Source of the DNA: Candidatus Nitrosocosmicus sp.
Lineage (GTDB): Archaea > Thermoproteota > Nitrososphaeria > Nitrososphaerales > Nitrososphaeraceae
DNA length: 38,585 nucleotides
Direction: 5' to 3'
NCBI GenBank assembly: GCA_031177355.1
Contig: JAPSGR010000009.1
Location: 16,602-55,186 of the forward strand
Below are positions 8,485-18,515 of this stretch, in pieces. Every line of letters starts with the position of its first letter. Positions within the stretch are counted from its first letter, which is position 1. Made by a program: the position numbers and the translations under genes. The notes beneath the pieces were generated by a model. The model had not been told where the DNA came from. It did not search any database and was given only the letters and a program-made list of their open reading frames with translations.

Positions 8485-9174
8485 TATTTATAAATAGTCA
8501 AATAATATATTTTTTGTCAATATCTTCTTGTGGAATTTATTAGTTAAATTCGGATTTTATAATTGAGACTGTATTCTTTCTGCCATATAAAAAAATTTGT
8601 ATCGATGTCCTAAAGTAATACTGCCGCTAATCCAGTTTTACTTTAATTTTTTTGTATCCATCTCCTTTTATGGTTTTACAAATGATAGACAGATGCCGCA
8701 TATTGAATGATAGAATCTACTGAGTTGTTATGTTGAGATGGATGGATACATAAAACAGAAACTCCTAATTGATATACCATTAGGATTTGAAATGCCCGTT
8801 GTTTAATTATATTTATTATAAAATGATGTAGAAAATGTCGGTGGAGCCTACATAGGATTGCTAATGACAATCTCCTTTGATATTGGTTAGAGCATCCTAC
8901 ACAATTATCAATAACACTTATTTAATATATCAACTTCATAATGAGAGATTTCTTTATTTCGATCATGTGCCCAAATAATTAGAATCCTGACTATCTATTA
9001 CTAGACTCATCGATGATGTTATATAATCTAGTAATTGTTCTATCTACTGAATTAGTGAGAGTAGGTGTGTAATTGAAAACTTGGAAATATTCATGATCGT
9101 CTATAGTTTAACATTTGTTTTATATATTCATGGCATACATAAACTATTATTATAATCAGATTGTATTCTTTTGT
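8485..9174. other. Gene-free stretch with a 9-bp inverted repeat
   Basis: Frames on both strands lack credible protein features. A minus-strand frame at 8676-8870 was considered and not accepted. A perfect 9-bp inverted repeat ATTACTAGA...TCTAGTAAT occupies 8997-9035, with CATCGATG in the loop. Confidence 0.4.
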
Positions 9175-9375
9175 TTATTGAGTATATTTATTCTTCACAA
9201 ATTTTCTTGCTTTGGTTATGATACTGTGATAAGTTACTGCCTGTTGGAAAACCATGCATACTATAAATGATATTGTAAAAATCACAGCCACGAGAAAAGA
9301 TAAGTATCCCAGGAAATTCATTATCGCTGTAAAAATCACAGCCACGAGAAAAGATAAGTATCCCAGGAAATTCAT
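9175..9375 (-). CDS. Small membrane protein with duplicated first helix
   Basis: The product is 66 residues. Two identical copies of MNFLGYLSFLVAVIFT come from a 54-bp tandem duplication. They are followed by ISFIVCMVFQQAVTYHSII and a basic tail (TKARKFVKNKYTQ). Without the duplication the gene would start at the inner ATG (9321) and encode a 48-residue single-helix membrane protein with a positive tail. Each repeat copy brings its own ATG, so either start can be used. The frame on the opposite strand encodes a Lys/Arg/Phe-rich peptide with no domain. The gene call rests on the membrane-protein character only. Confidence 0.45.
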   Translation of the reverse strand: MNFLGYLSFLVAVIFTAIMNFLGYLSFLVAVIFTISFIVCMVFQQAVTYHSIITKARKFVKNKYTQ

Positions 9376-9382
9376 TATCGCT
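9275..9382. repeat. Exact 54-bp tandem duplication
   Basis: Two units (9275-9328 and 9329-9382) are identical over 54 bp. The length is a multiple of three, so the overlapping small membrane-protein frame stays open. No divergence between copies implies a recent event. Confidence 0.97.
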
Positions 9383-9519
9383 CACCATACCTTCTATTTT
9401 TCATTGCACATCTTTATAATATTGACTAGATATTTGCTAGAATTCTTCACGTCTTTATTATTTTGAATCTCGGGCATTGCAAAAGAGGTTATATAACATA
9501 ATATAAATATTTAATACCT

Positions 9520-9768
9520 TTGTTACTAATTATTCTTGCGATAATAAATTTTTTTTGTATATTGTTTATTATTAGTAGAGGTTTCTTTTCATTAATGAGT
9601 TTTTTTCTAGATTCAATAATTGAGTCTATTAATAATTTACGATCCATAGATTATGCTTCAAAATTTCTAAAATCACCGAATATGTCAAGTCTTGCTTTTG
9701 AACTCAAAACCTCCTTGACACCTCGACATTATAATCACCTGAATACGAAAGTTTTTAACATTCTATGA
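9520..9768 (+). CDS. Doubtful small membrane protein
   Basis: This 82-codon frame starts at TTG. The N-terminal 30 residues are hydrophobic (LLIILAIINFFCILFIISRG), the rest is polar (SLAFELKTSLTPRHYNH). It follows a TATA-like ATAATATAAA about 20 nt upstream. AT-rich non-coding DNA easily yields such hydrophobic frames, so this is a weak call. Confidence 0.25.
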   Translation: MLLIILAIINFFCILFIISRGFFSLMSFFLDSIIESINNLRSIDYASKFLKSPNMSSLAFELKTSLTPRHYNHLNTKVFNIL

Positions 9769-9881
9769 TAAACTGTAAATTTCCTAATAGTTTGTTATTG
9801 AATAGTAGTTTTGTTTAGATTAAGTAATACTATGGTAGATATTTGGCACTCATCCAATTATAATTATTTCATTATTCTTTG

Positions 9882-10177
9882 ATGTTTAATACAGATCTGA
9901 GTAGAAGGCAATACTACTCGTTTAGCCATTGCAGGTTTCAAAATGATACGTTGAGTAAATTGACTTTGAGGAATTAGTCAAATCTGTTGTTAATACGCCC
10001 GGATTAGATTTCTATCTATTAACATGCATAATAATTGATATAAATGAATATTTTCATGTTTATGTATTCAAACAAAATCAAATTATTCCTAAAGGTGAAA
10101 ATTTCATGCTTGCCTTCAAAGAAGTACGGATTGATATTATTAGGGGTGGGAAATGTACACGATCTTTACTTCTATAG
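9882..10177 (+). pseudogene. Possible frameshifted relic gene
   Basis: Two overlapping coding-like frames adjoin. ATG 9882 to TAG 9977 gives 31 residues (LSRRQYYSFSHCRFQNDTL). A second frame, open from 9959 to TAG 10177, reads DFEELVKSVVNTPGLDFYLL, then INEYFHVYVFKQNQIIPKG and ENFMLAFKEVRID, but has no start codon. Joining them needs a single shift around 9960. The second frame has normal amino-acid composition for this genome. No family was recognised. Confidence 0.35.
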
Positions 10178-10224
10178 CAGTTGTCTACAGTCGACAAGAA
10201 AAGTTTCTAAAATTTAGTATCAGA

Positions 10225-10234
10225 CTATATAAGG
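10225..10234 (+). promoter_or_regulatory. TATA box for the 10265 gene
   Basis: CTATATAAGG is centred about 35 nt upstream of the ATG at 10265, giving a predicted 5' UTR of roughly 10 nt. A second AT-rich box (TATATATATAC) lies closer to the start and is less well placed. Confidence 0.5.
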
Positions 10235-10264
10235 TATGTTATATATATACATATAGCGAAAATT

Positions 10265-10639
10265 ATGGATTCACTTTTAAAAAATACCTTAAAGCGTCAA
10301 ATGCCTTATCTCATTGGCGGTACAATAACTGGAACAATTATTGCATATTATTATGGTTTTCTGTTCTCGATTATAGTAAACAGCATCATCTGGTTTGTGA
10401 TATCAACTATAGTTAACAAATATTACTGGAACTATACTGGTTTTAAGGATGAGAAGCGTCTCATTTCTAAATATCTCATTCACAGAAAAGATTCTAACGC
10501 CCAAGCCAATAATGTAAATGGTTACAGCAGAATGAGAAAAGAAGATGACGGTATGACAACAACCAATAACATTCATACTTCTATTTCTAAAAAATTAGGA
10601 GAAAGTAATCAAGAAAATATTGGAAGTCCTATTAAATAA
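10265..10639 (+). CDS. Small membrane protein with two TM helices
   Basis: The product is 124 residues. A basic N-terminus (LLKNTLKRQ) precedes a hydrophobic hairpin of two helices (PYLIGGTITGTIIAYYYGF and SIIVNSIIWFVISTIV). Then comes KYYWNYTGFKDEKRLISKYL and a polar tail rich in Asn, Ser and Lys. The hydrophobic half looks well conserved in type: Gly-rich first helix, aromatic YYYGF turn. The tail looks variable. It is likely an inner-membrane protein with the tail in the cytoplasm. No function known. ATG start agrees with the upstream TATA box. Confidence 0.72.
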   Translation: MDSLLKNTLKRQMPYLIGGTITGTIIAYYYGFLFSIIVNSIIWFVISTIVNKYYWNYTGFKDEKRLISKYLIHRKDSNAQANNVNGYSRMRKEDDGMTTTNNIHTSISKKLGESNQENIGSPIK

Positions 10640-10783
10640 ACATAGGCCGAAGGGACGGTTATTAAATCTTCAATAACTAAAAGGTATTGCTAAATAGATT
10701 TATTACCAATTATTGTGATTTTTTTTCCAGTCTTTGCCTTGGATAGAGAATCACTATGATAGAGAGATTTGAAGGATGTTCTA

Positions 10784-10909
10784 ATGAAGGTTTTTTCATA
10801 CTATCGTTTGATATCCGTCGATTTAATTTGTTTGAAAATATTTATCTTTACTGGTATTATTATCTGTAGATATTTCGAAGAGATAATAAAGAAAAAGTAT
10901 TCAGCTTAA
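10784..10909 (+). CDS. 41-residue single-TM protein
   Basis: ATG to TAA gives 41 residues: MKVFSYYRL, one hydrophobic helix (LICLKIFIFTGIIICRY), and a charged end (FEEIIKKKYSA). A Shine-Dalgarno-like GAAGGA stands 7-8 nt upstream of the ATG. The topology rule (positive tail inside) fits. It lies between convergent genes. Too short for family recognition. Confidence 0.42.
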   Translation: MKVFSYYRLISVDLICLKIFIFTGIIICRYFEEIIKKKYSA

Positions 10910-10913
10910 ATCC

Positions 10914-11348
10914 TTAGATTATTTTATTTAATAGCAATGCTCTACCAATCTTTTGCTTATTTATGTGCTTAGGTAACGCTCTGACGGCCGTGAATACCAC
11001 TATAGCCGTTAATACACAGATTCCAAATGCCATTAGAACGTCATTTGTAGTTAAATTGTGTAACCCGGGCACACCATGGCCAAATGCTCCTGGAGATAAA
11101 GCTGCTTGAACTTTGGACTGGGCTAACTCTAATGAGTGATACCATGGATCAGTAGTTGGTATTTGACTTTGCTGTTGTATCTGTTGCGCATAAGCCGTCA
11201 TACCTCTGTTAGGTATTGATGTTAGAGACAGCAATCCAAGAGTAGAGATTGACACTGTTGACAATAGTTTAGGTAGAGATTTCACCCTTTGCATTATTTG
11301 ATTTTGACCTTTATCGATGATTTTGTTTATAAATCCTCTTACCTTCAT
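10914..11348 (-). CDS. Membrane-anchored hypothetical protein
   Basis: The product is 144 residues with two hydrophobic segments. The first, about 30-46 (LLSTVSISTLGLLSLTS), ends at a signal-peptidase-like TAYAQQ. The second, near residues 105-123 (VLMAFGICVLTAIVVFTAV), is followed by basic RALPKHINKQKIGRAL. Between them is a Gln/Pro/Gly-rich external loop (QQIQQQSQIPTTDPWYHSL, SPGAFGHGVPGLHN). It may be an exported protein held by its C-terminal helix. Divergent from hsp20, with about 130 nt between starts. No family was recognised. Confidence 0.68.
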   Translation of the reverse strand: MKVRGFINKIIDKGQNQIMQRVKSLPKLLSTVSISTLGLLSLTSIPNRGMTAYAQQIQQQSQIPTTDPWYHSLELAQSKVQAALSPGAFGHGVPGLHNLTTNDVLMAFGICVLTAIVVFTAVRALPKHINKQKIGRALLLNKII

Positions 11349-11427
11349 AACTAGATCACCATCTTTATTTATTTTAATATCTGTAATTTATTTTTAACTT
11401 TATTCTAATTAGAATGAAAATGTTAGA

Positions 11428-11470
11428 AAAATATATATTTGTAATATTCATTACATAAATATTAAGGTGA
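11428..11470 (+). promoter_or_regulatory. hsp20 promoter and ribosome site
   Basis: A TATA-like run AAAATATATATTT (11428-11440) is followed by AAGGTGA at 11464-11470, a Shine-Dalgarno sequence with 5 nt to the ATG at 11476. An overlapping ATG at 11472 leads to a stop after two codons. The leader is about 15 nt if transcription starts 26 nt past the TATA centre. Confidence 0.55.
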
Positions 11471-11475
11471 CATGA

Positions 11476-12045
11476 ATGTTTGACTATTGGGATAAAGATG
11501 TAATTCCAAGAAGAAATTCATTCAGAAACTTTTTTGATGATATTGACAGAGAATTTGCACAGGCTGAGGAAATGATGAATAGAGTCTTTAATACTGCACG
11601 GGGTATAGGTCCTACGACGGTAGATGCGTTTAGAGAAGCATCGACCTTCCCATATTATTATGGATACCAAATAACGGTCGGTCCAGACGGAAAGCCACAT
11701 GTAAGAGAATTTGGGAATGTTAAACCAGGAGCGAGAGGACTCGTACAACAGTCAAGTGTAAGAGAACCTCTAGTTGATACAGCATTAGACGAAAAGAACA
11801 ACTCTCTAGTCATTACTGCAGAGATGCCTGGTCTATCCAAAGAAAATATCAAAGTGAATTCAACAGACAATCTTATAACCATACATGGAGAAAAGGATCA
11901 AAAAAAGTATCATACCGAAATACCGCTGAATTTAGAAATAGATGATTCTTCAATAAAGGCTAGTTACTCAAATGGTATACTAGAGTTGAAGTTAAAATTA
12001 AAGAAAGAGACAAAACCAAATGGAAAAGAGATTAAAATAGAGTAA
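11476..12045 (+). CDS. Hsp20/alpha-crystallin family small heat-shock protein
   Basis: The product is 189 residues. The C-terminal half is an alpha-crystallin domain: VREPLVDTALDEKNNSLVITAEMPGLSKENIKV...LITIHGEK...EIPLNLEIDDSSIKASYSNGILELKLKL. This includes the A-x-x-x-N-G-I-L-E motif written here as ASYSNGILEL, and the 'MPG' turn. The N-terminal 95 residues are longer than usual for archaeal Hsp20 and acidic/aromatic (NFFDDIDREFAQAEEMMNRV), followed by FPYYYGYQITVGPDGKPHV, a segment common in thaumarchaeal members. It is an ATP-independent holdase that keeps unfolding proteins soluble as an oligomer. It is followed 71 nt later by cdc48, so holdase and unfoldase are probably co-transcribed. 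Confidence 0.95.
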   Translation: MFDYWDKDVIPRRNSFRNFFDDIDREFAQAEEMMNRVFNTARGIGPTTVDAFREASTFPYYYGYQITVGPDGKPHVREFGNVKPGARGLVQQSSVREPLVDTALDEKNNSLVITAEMPGLSKENIKVNSTDNLITIHGEKDQKKYHTEIPLNLEIDDSSIKASYSNGILELKLKLKKETKPNGKEIKIE

Positions 12046-12061
12046 GATAAGGTGAGCGCAT

Positions 12062-14384
<2,323 letters not shown>

Positions 14385-14401
14385 AGTCTATTAATCCAAC
14401 T

Positions 14402-14431
14402 ATTAATTTTAATTTTCTTTTGTTATTTTTG
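14402..14431 (+). terminator. U-rich terminator after cdc48
   Basis: Several T runs (AATTTT, AATTTTCTTTTG, TTATTTTTG) begin about 20 nt after the stop and form a broad pyrimidine tract, the expected archaeal termination signal. Confidence 0.5.
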
Positions 14432-14561
14432 TATGTTTACTCTTAAAAAAAATAATACTGAAAAAAAGCATCAATTTTGTTATATTCTTTATCGTTGATT
14501 TGAGATAACTAATTTATTTTGTTATTAATATTACAATTTTTTATAAAGCATATGTAAATTG

Positions 14562-14687
14562 ATGCATATACAGAGTGACTCTACCACAATTGTATTAGAA
14601 CCCTACTACCAATGGGAACCTTCTCCACGGGTACAGATGTTATTTGTAAGTGGAACTTATCTCCAAGCTACTGCTTCTTTATCTTAA
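14562..14687 (+). CDS. Possible 41-residue protein
   Basis: ATG to TAA gives 41 residues with balanced composition (TTIVLEPYYQWEPSPRVQM, then LFVSGTYLQATASLS), unlike chance frames in this AT-rich DNA. A TATA-like TTTTTATAAAG stands about 20 nt upstream, so the mRNA would be near-leaderless. No family was recognised. Part of the DNA (AGAACCCTACTACC) resembles a stretch at about 16754-16767, so it might instead belong to a non-coding element. Confidence 0.33.
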   Translation: MHIQSDSTTIVLEPYYQWEPSPRVQMLFVSGTYLQATASLS

Positions 14688-14760
14688 ACACTCGAATTGT
14701 ATTGGCCGTTTACACAATTTAATTGAACAAATTTTTTTAAAACAGGCATGGAGGGTACGC

Positions 14761-14786
14761 AATGTAGGGACTTATCGACCTACATT
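14761..14786 (-). terminator. Hairpin just past the broken membrane gene
   Basis: AATGTAGG (14761-14768) and CCTACATT (14779-14786) form a perfect 8-bp stem with a 10-nt loop. It begins 4 nt after the restored stop codon (14790) of the minus-strand gene, which fits a 3'-end structure. Confidence 0.45.
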
Positions 14787-14789
14787 CAC

Positions 14790-15162
14790 CTATTTTTCTA
14801 AATACTTTTCTGCAAGACTTTTCATAAAATGCTCGTATTCTTTTCTGTTCATTCCTAATTCTAATAATTTTTCCAAGATTTTTTCTTTTCTTTGATCTCC
14901 TAGTCTATCCTGTGGTGATGCTACTGCGAATAAAATCATGAGTCCCCCCAATTTGCCAAGAAAGTTGTAGATATTCAGATTGCCAGTTTTCTGTAGTTTG
15001 TCTTATAAATTCATTCCAGAAAATATTCATTTTTACTGGCTGTCCGTGTTGATTTTGCTCCTCACTAAATTGGTTAAATGCCGTTATACCATGTATTAGC
15101 CATGAAACCGAGAAAAAAATGATAGTAACATAAAGATACCCTCGCTTTTCATATTCTTGCAT
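14790..15162 (-). pseudogene. Membrane protein (DUF6766-like) frameshifted at a G6 run
   Basis: The first frame gives 85 residues: a TM helix (LYVTIIFFSVSWLIHGITAF), then EEQNQHGQPVKMNIFWNEFI and ENWQSEYLQLSWQIGG. It then goes out of frame at six consecutive G (plus-strand C, 14944-14949) and stops 12 codons later. Dropping one G restores a second helix and a charged tail (GLMILFAVASPQDRLGDQRK ... MNRKEYEHFMKSLAEKYLEK), ending at TAG 14790, for 123 residues in total. The EEQ-x-HGQP and NW-x-SE-(F/Y)-LQ motifs are those I associate with DUF6766 membrane proteins. The restored tail is long and well formed, so the change is recent, a sequencing error, or a length-variable switch. Confidence 0.75.
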
Positions 15163-15290
15163 GAATAATTATAGGATAAAACTAATTAAATTGTATATAA
15201 AAATAACAAAAAACAAACTATTGAGTACACCCGACTTATATTAACGTTCTTGCCATATGTAATAATGATAATTGTGATATAGTATTTCGT

Positions 15291-15389
15291 CTAGTCAAAT
15301 AAGTTACTTATAGAAATAACTAATCCAGTAATGAATGTGCTGATGATAATTCCTAATACTATACTCCCAGATATTTTTTGGTTACTCAT
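15291..15389 (-). CDS. 32-residue single-TM protein
   Basis: ATG to TAG gives 32 residues: MSNQKISGS, a hydrophobic helix (IVLGIIISTFITGLVISI) with small residues and Gly spaced for helix packing, and SNLFD. This is a typical small archaeal membrane protein. It lies between the broken DUF6766-like gene and the methyltransferase, all on the minus strand but widely spaced. Confidence 0.5.
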   Translation of the reverse strand: MSNQKISGSIVLGIIISTFITGLVISISNLFD

Positions 15390-15759
15390 TTTCAATTCAT
15401 TTGTATTAAATTTAATATATAACATACTATAAAAGAGAATATTATATACAAAAATTATCCAAATTAATTATCAAATTAAATTTATTAGAATTATTCTATC
15501 CGGTTACATTGTATGATGACTTGTGATTGCCTTAATTCTTCGTTCTTATACTCATGAGTAAGGTTGTTCCTATTAGCTATTCTCGACTACTACCATATTT
15601 TTAACGATTGCATGATATTGAGAATTACAATATTAAATTAAACATCAAGAGAAATGATCTTAATTTGTCTATGAGTAAAAGTGTAATTAATTGAAACTCA
15701 CGTTGATATCAATTTCGTATGGTACAAATTCTACTATTTCAAAGATTTTTAATTCAGTT
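15390..15759. other. Gene-free stretch
   Basis: Both strands were read. No frame has both a start and coding character. It holds AT-rich boxes such as TATATAACATACTATAAAAG (about 15416-15435) that may be the promoter of the 32-residue membrane protein. Confidence 0.35.
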
Positions 15760-16641
15760 TTACTTGGTACCAACTATGCATATAGCTTCATTATTGAGAC
15801 TTACTGGTCCTTGCTTATCAGCACTATCAGTTCCAGTAGTTGTGTATTTTGATACCTCTTGAGTTATTGTATTCCATATTTGCTCAGTATGCTCTTTAGA
15901 CTGGTTTTTCAACATGGCATTGACAGGAGCTGCTATGTCTTGAGTGAACTTTGTATATTCTTCTGCTGTTTCAAACTTGAAAGTTACATTGACTTTTTCT
16001 ATCTGAATATTTCTAAATCCCGACTTTTCAAAAGCTCTGTAAAGTAATTTCTCATCCGCCAAACTAAAAGGTCCTGGGGTTCCGGGTGGAGGCAATGGGG
16101 TATTAGTTTCGCGACTGGCGATATTCATAGGAATAGAAAGTTGTGGCACTTTATCAGCCGTAGACCAAACTGCTGCAGCAAAGCGTCCACCATCTACTAA
16201 GGATTTATAAATATTTGAGAGCCCTGCCTCAATATTTGGAAGAAACATCAATCCCCATCTACAGAGTGCTACATCAAATGTAGATGACTGCAGAGCAATT
16301 GTTTCTGCATCACCTTCTTTAAACTCCATTATGTTATCTATGTTTTGGGATTTAGCTCTTTCTTTGGCTATAGATAGCATTTGAGGTGACAAGTCAGTGG
16401 CCAAAACATGTCCACCACTATTTCCAACACGATAGGCTGCCGAAATGGCTGGCTCACCTATGCCTGTTGCAATATCCAGAACCTTTGAATTTGGTTTGAT
16501 ATCTGCAAGCTCTATTAATTTATCACTTACGGTTTGCGCCCCGTTTTCAAATATCTTCCACCATTTTTGCCATCCTAATGCCACACTATCCCAGCCTTGA
16601 CGTTGACTTTGTTTAATTTGGTGAGATTGTGAATTGGACAT
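15760..16641 (-). CDS. Class I SAM-dependent methyltransferase
   Basis: The product is 293 residues and UbiE/Methyltransf_11-like. Motif I VLDIATGIGEP is at residues 54-64. The acidic residue ending the second strand is in HVLATDLSPQMLSIAKERA. Then come MEFKEGDAETIALQSSTFDV (motif II region) and CRWGLMFLPN. A C-terminal part (VNVTFKFETAEEYTKFTQDIAAPVNAML) resembles the substrate cap of ArsM/UbiE-type small-molecule enzymes. It transfers a methyl group from S-adenosylmethionine to an unknown acceptor. It does not show the cysteine pattern of arsenite methyltransferases. It is cytoplasmic and single-gene, with ATG start. Confidence 0.92.
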   Translation of the reverse strand: MSNSQSHQIKQSQRQGWDSVALGWQKWWKIFENGAQTVSDKLIELADIKPNSKVLDIATGIGEPAISAAYRVGNSGGHVLATDLSPQMLSIAKERAKSQNIDNIMEFKEGDAETIALQSSTFDVALCRWGLMFLPNIEAGLSNIYKSLVDGGRFAAAVWSTADKVPQLSIPMNIASRETNTPLPPPGTPGPFSLADEKLLYRAFEKSGFRNIQIEKVNVTFKFETAEEYTKFTQDIAAPVNAMLKNQSKEHTEQIWNTITQEVSKYTTTGTDSADKQGPVSLNNEAICIVGTK

Positions 16642-16901
16642 ACTAATGATTTATAGAATATCGTAGATTTTATAGCCTTTGTTATGTTATGATAATTTAT
16701 ATCAATCTTATTTTCTATTGCATGGAAGAGCCTCTATTGTCATTAAGTCGTAGTAGAACCCTAATACCGCAAGGAACTTAATCCCCTCTTGATTAAATCT
16801 CACTGATCTATATGTCCTGTTATTGACATAATTTGGCTCAAAATAAAAGTCTCACTTGTATTAAAGATATTTTTAAATAACTAATTATTTCATACAGTCC
16901 A

Positions 16902-17774
16902 ATGTTAAAAGATATCCTTTTTTCACAGAAGATTTCTTTCAAACCTTGTTATATTATTTTAATTTTCATTGGAGTTTTTATGACTGGCATCACTGTATAC
17001 AATGCTGGTAATGCTCTCTCCTTTGCAAGATATGATACTATGGATAATACATATCAGATAAAACTAGGAGAACCTCATCAACCACAAATTATACCTATTG
17101 ATAATCAAGTTGAACCGTCTATTTTCAAAATTTCAAGTTCTAATCCTACTGTCACTAGCGACAGTAACAACAGTATTAACACATTTACAGACAGCTCTGA
17201 ATTTAGAAAAGACATTAGTGGAAAATACACAAATCCTAAATATGGTATAACAGAATTTGAAATTCCACATGGCTGGTATGCAACAGAAAGTATGAACGGC
17301 GAAAATGGTATTATCCTTACTATGCTTCCCGCAACAACCGAAGAATTTTTCACAAAGTTAAATTCTTTATCTAATAACGAAACACTTCCTGTAATGAATC
17401 TTATTGTACAAGATAAGGAAGACCTCAAAGACCGACAAGTGTCAGCCTCCTTGTCCGGTACTGGGCCATCATCTTTTTCCACTGAGTGTACAGAATTGGC
17501 ATCCAATTCGACTTCTACAATAAACGATAAGCAGTTTCAAATTTCGACAATGAAATGCTCAACAGCGGATAAAGAGCCTATTGTAGACGGAATTGACTTT
17601 GGCCATGATGAAATTATAAAGTCTTACCAATATGATTCACCCACTACAATGTATATCTTACAATTGGTATTATCTAGTGATTACTCATCAAATAAAATAG
17701 TAAATGATGCAAACTTGTCAAAATTCCAGCCAGTCGTTGATGAAGCGATTCGAACTTTAAAAATAGGAGGATGA
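16902..17774 (+). CDS. Secreted PsbP-like protein
   Basis: The product is 290 residues. A membrane anchor or signal segment occupies about 16-40 (CYIILIFIGVFMTGITVYNAG). A Ser/Asn-rich spacer to about 100 precedes a folded domain that opens with 'YTNPKYGITEFEIPHGWYAT'. This is the aromatic/'y-G-i-x-y-P-x-g-W' start of PsbP/DcrB-like domains. Later strands include GIILTMLPAT, PVMNLIVQD, FQISTMKCSTA and TMYILQLVLSS. Two Cys (about 198 and 223) might pair. Thaumarchaea have several such exported domains of unknown role. ATG start. Confidence 0.72.
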   Translation: MLKDILFSQKISFKPCYIILIFIGVFMTGITVYNAGNALSFARYDTMDNTYQIKLGEPHQPQIIPIDNQVEPSIFKISSSNPTVTSDSNNSINTFTDSSEFRKDISGKYTNPKYGITEFEIPHGWYATESMNGENGIILTMLPATTEEFFTKLNSLSNNETLPVMNLIVQDKEDLKDRQVSASLSGTGPSSFSTECTELASNSTSTINDKQFQISTMKCSTADKEPIVDGIDFGHDEIIKSYQYDSPTTMYILQLVLSSDYSSNKIVNDANLSKFQPVVDEAIRTLKIGG

Positions 17775-17933
17775 TCAAAGATTTTTATTTAGTTGTTTTT
17801 TATTAGTTTCGCAATATTGCTTGTCTGGATTCTGTTTAATATTGAATCATCCTCTTATGTGCAAGGACTGTCACTATATATTATATCAAATTAGAAATTA
17901 ATAACCTGTAATTGATTAAATCTTGTCGTCTTG

Positions 17934-18257
17934 TTATTTCATATCCCTTGTAATTTCAACAATTGAGCCGATAACGTATTTAGACTTCATCAACTCCTTT
18001 ACCGATTTAGACAATTCCTGCTCTTTTTTATTATCTAATATTCGAGCTGTGGCTTCAAATGCATTGTTACCTATCTCAATTGATACCCTTGGATAATGAA
18101 TAATGTTTTGGACCCAATGTGCTTTTGTAGAAGTTTCTGAAGTGATATAATAACGATCGTTATATTCTACGAACCATATTCTTATTTTGTGACTTGTCCC
18201 CGTTTTCCAACCCTTAGTGGTCAATAGTAGATATTGAGATTGATCACCTTTTCCCAT
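17934..18257 (-). CDS. Deazaflavin-dependent nitroreductase family protein
   Basis: The product is 107 residues and matches the short split-barrel (Ddn/nitroreductase) family: 'YLLLTTKGWKTGTSHKIRIWFV' (the L-T-T-x-G-x-K-S/T-G motif), then 'YYITSETSTKAHWVQNIIHYP' (the W-x-x-N-x-x-x-x-P motif), and VSIEIGNNAFEATARIL. Members bind coenzyme F420 and reduce quinones or nitro compounds. F420 use is plausible in thaumarchaea but not proven by sequence. The protein is shorter than mycobacterial Ddn, lacking the N-terminal arm. The ATG has a near start at the Gly-rich MGKGDQ. Confidence 0.82.
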   Translation of the reverse strand: MGKGDQSQYLLLTTKGWKTGTSHKIRIWFVEYNDRYYITSETSTKAHWVQNIIHYPRVSIEIGNNAFEATARILDNKKEQELSKSVKELMKSKYVIGSIVEITRDMK

Positions 18258-18515
18258 TATGTATGATCAGTTCATTTACTATTTGACATTATCTGAAATA
18301 TATCCAATCTAATATCTTATCATCAGATCAACTTACGTCTGGTTGGATCATATTCACCCTTTTAACAAGAAATGAATTTAGTTTTTTTCTTTTGTTATCG
18401 ACCTTAAGTTTTATAAATGTTTATTGTTGATAAAGGTATTTGGTAGATATTCATAGTAATGATCGGAACATGTGTTTCTTTTTTATAGATACAAGATGTT
18501 TTGACTAATTCCAAG

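Noticed and set aside
8676-8870. 64-codon minus-strand frame (His-rich start)
   Set aside because: No start other than TTG and no recognisable domain.
9254-9466. Plus-strand frame through the 54-bp duplication
   Set aside because: Product is Lys/Phe/Ile-rich with no domain; the minus-strand membrane protein explains the region better.
10153-10416. 87-codon plus-strand frame
   Set aside because: It overlaps the start of the two-TM protein in another frame; the latter has better composition and a TATA box.
14650-14895. 81-codon plus-strand frame
   Set aside because: Shadow of the restored 3' part of the frameshifted membrane-protein gene on the other strand.
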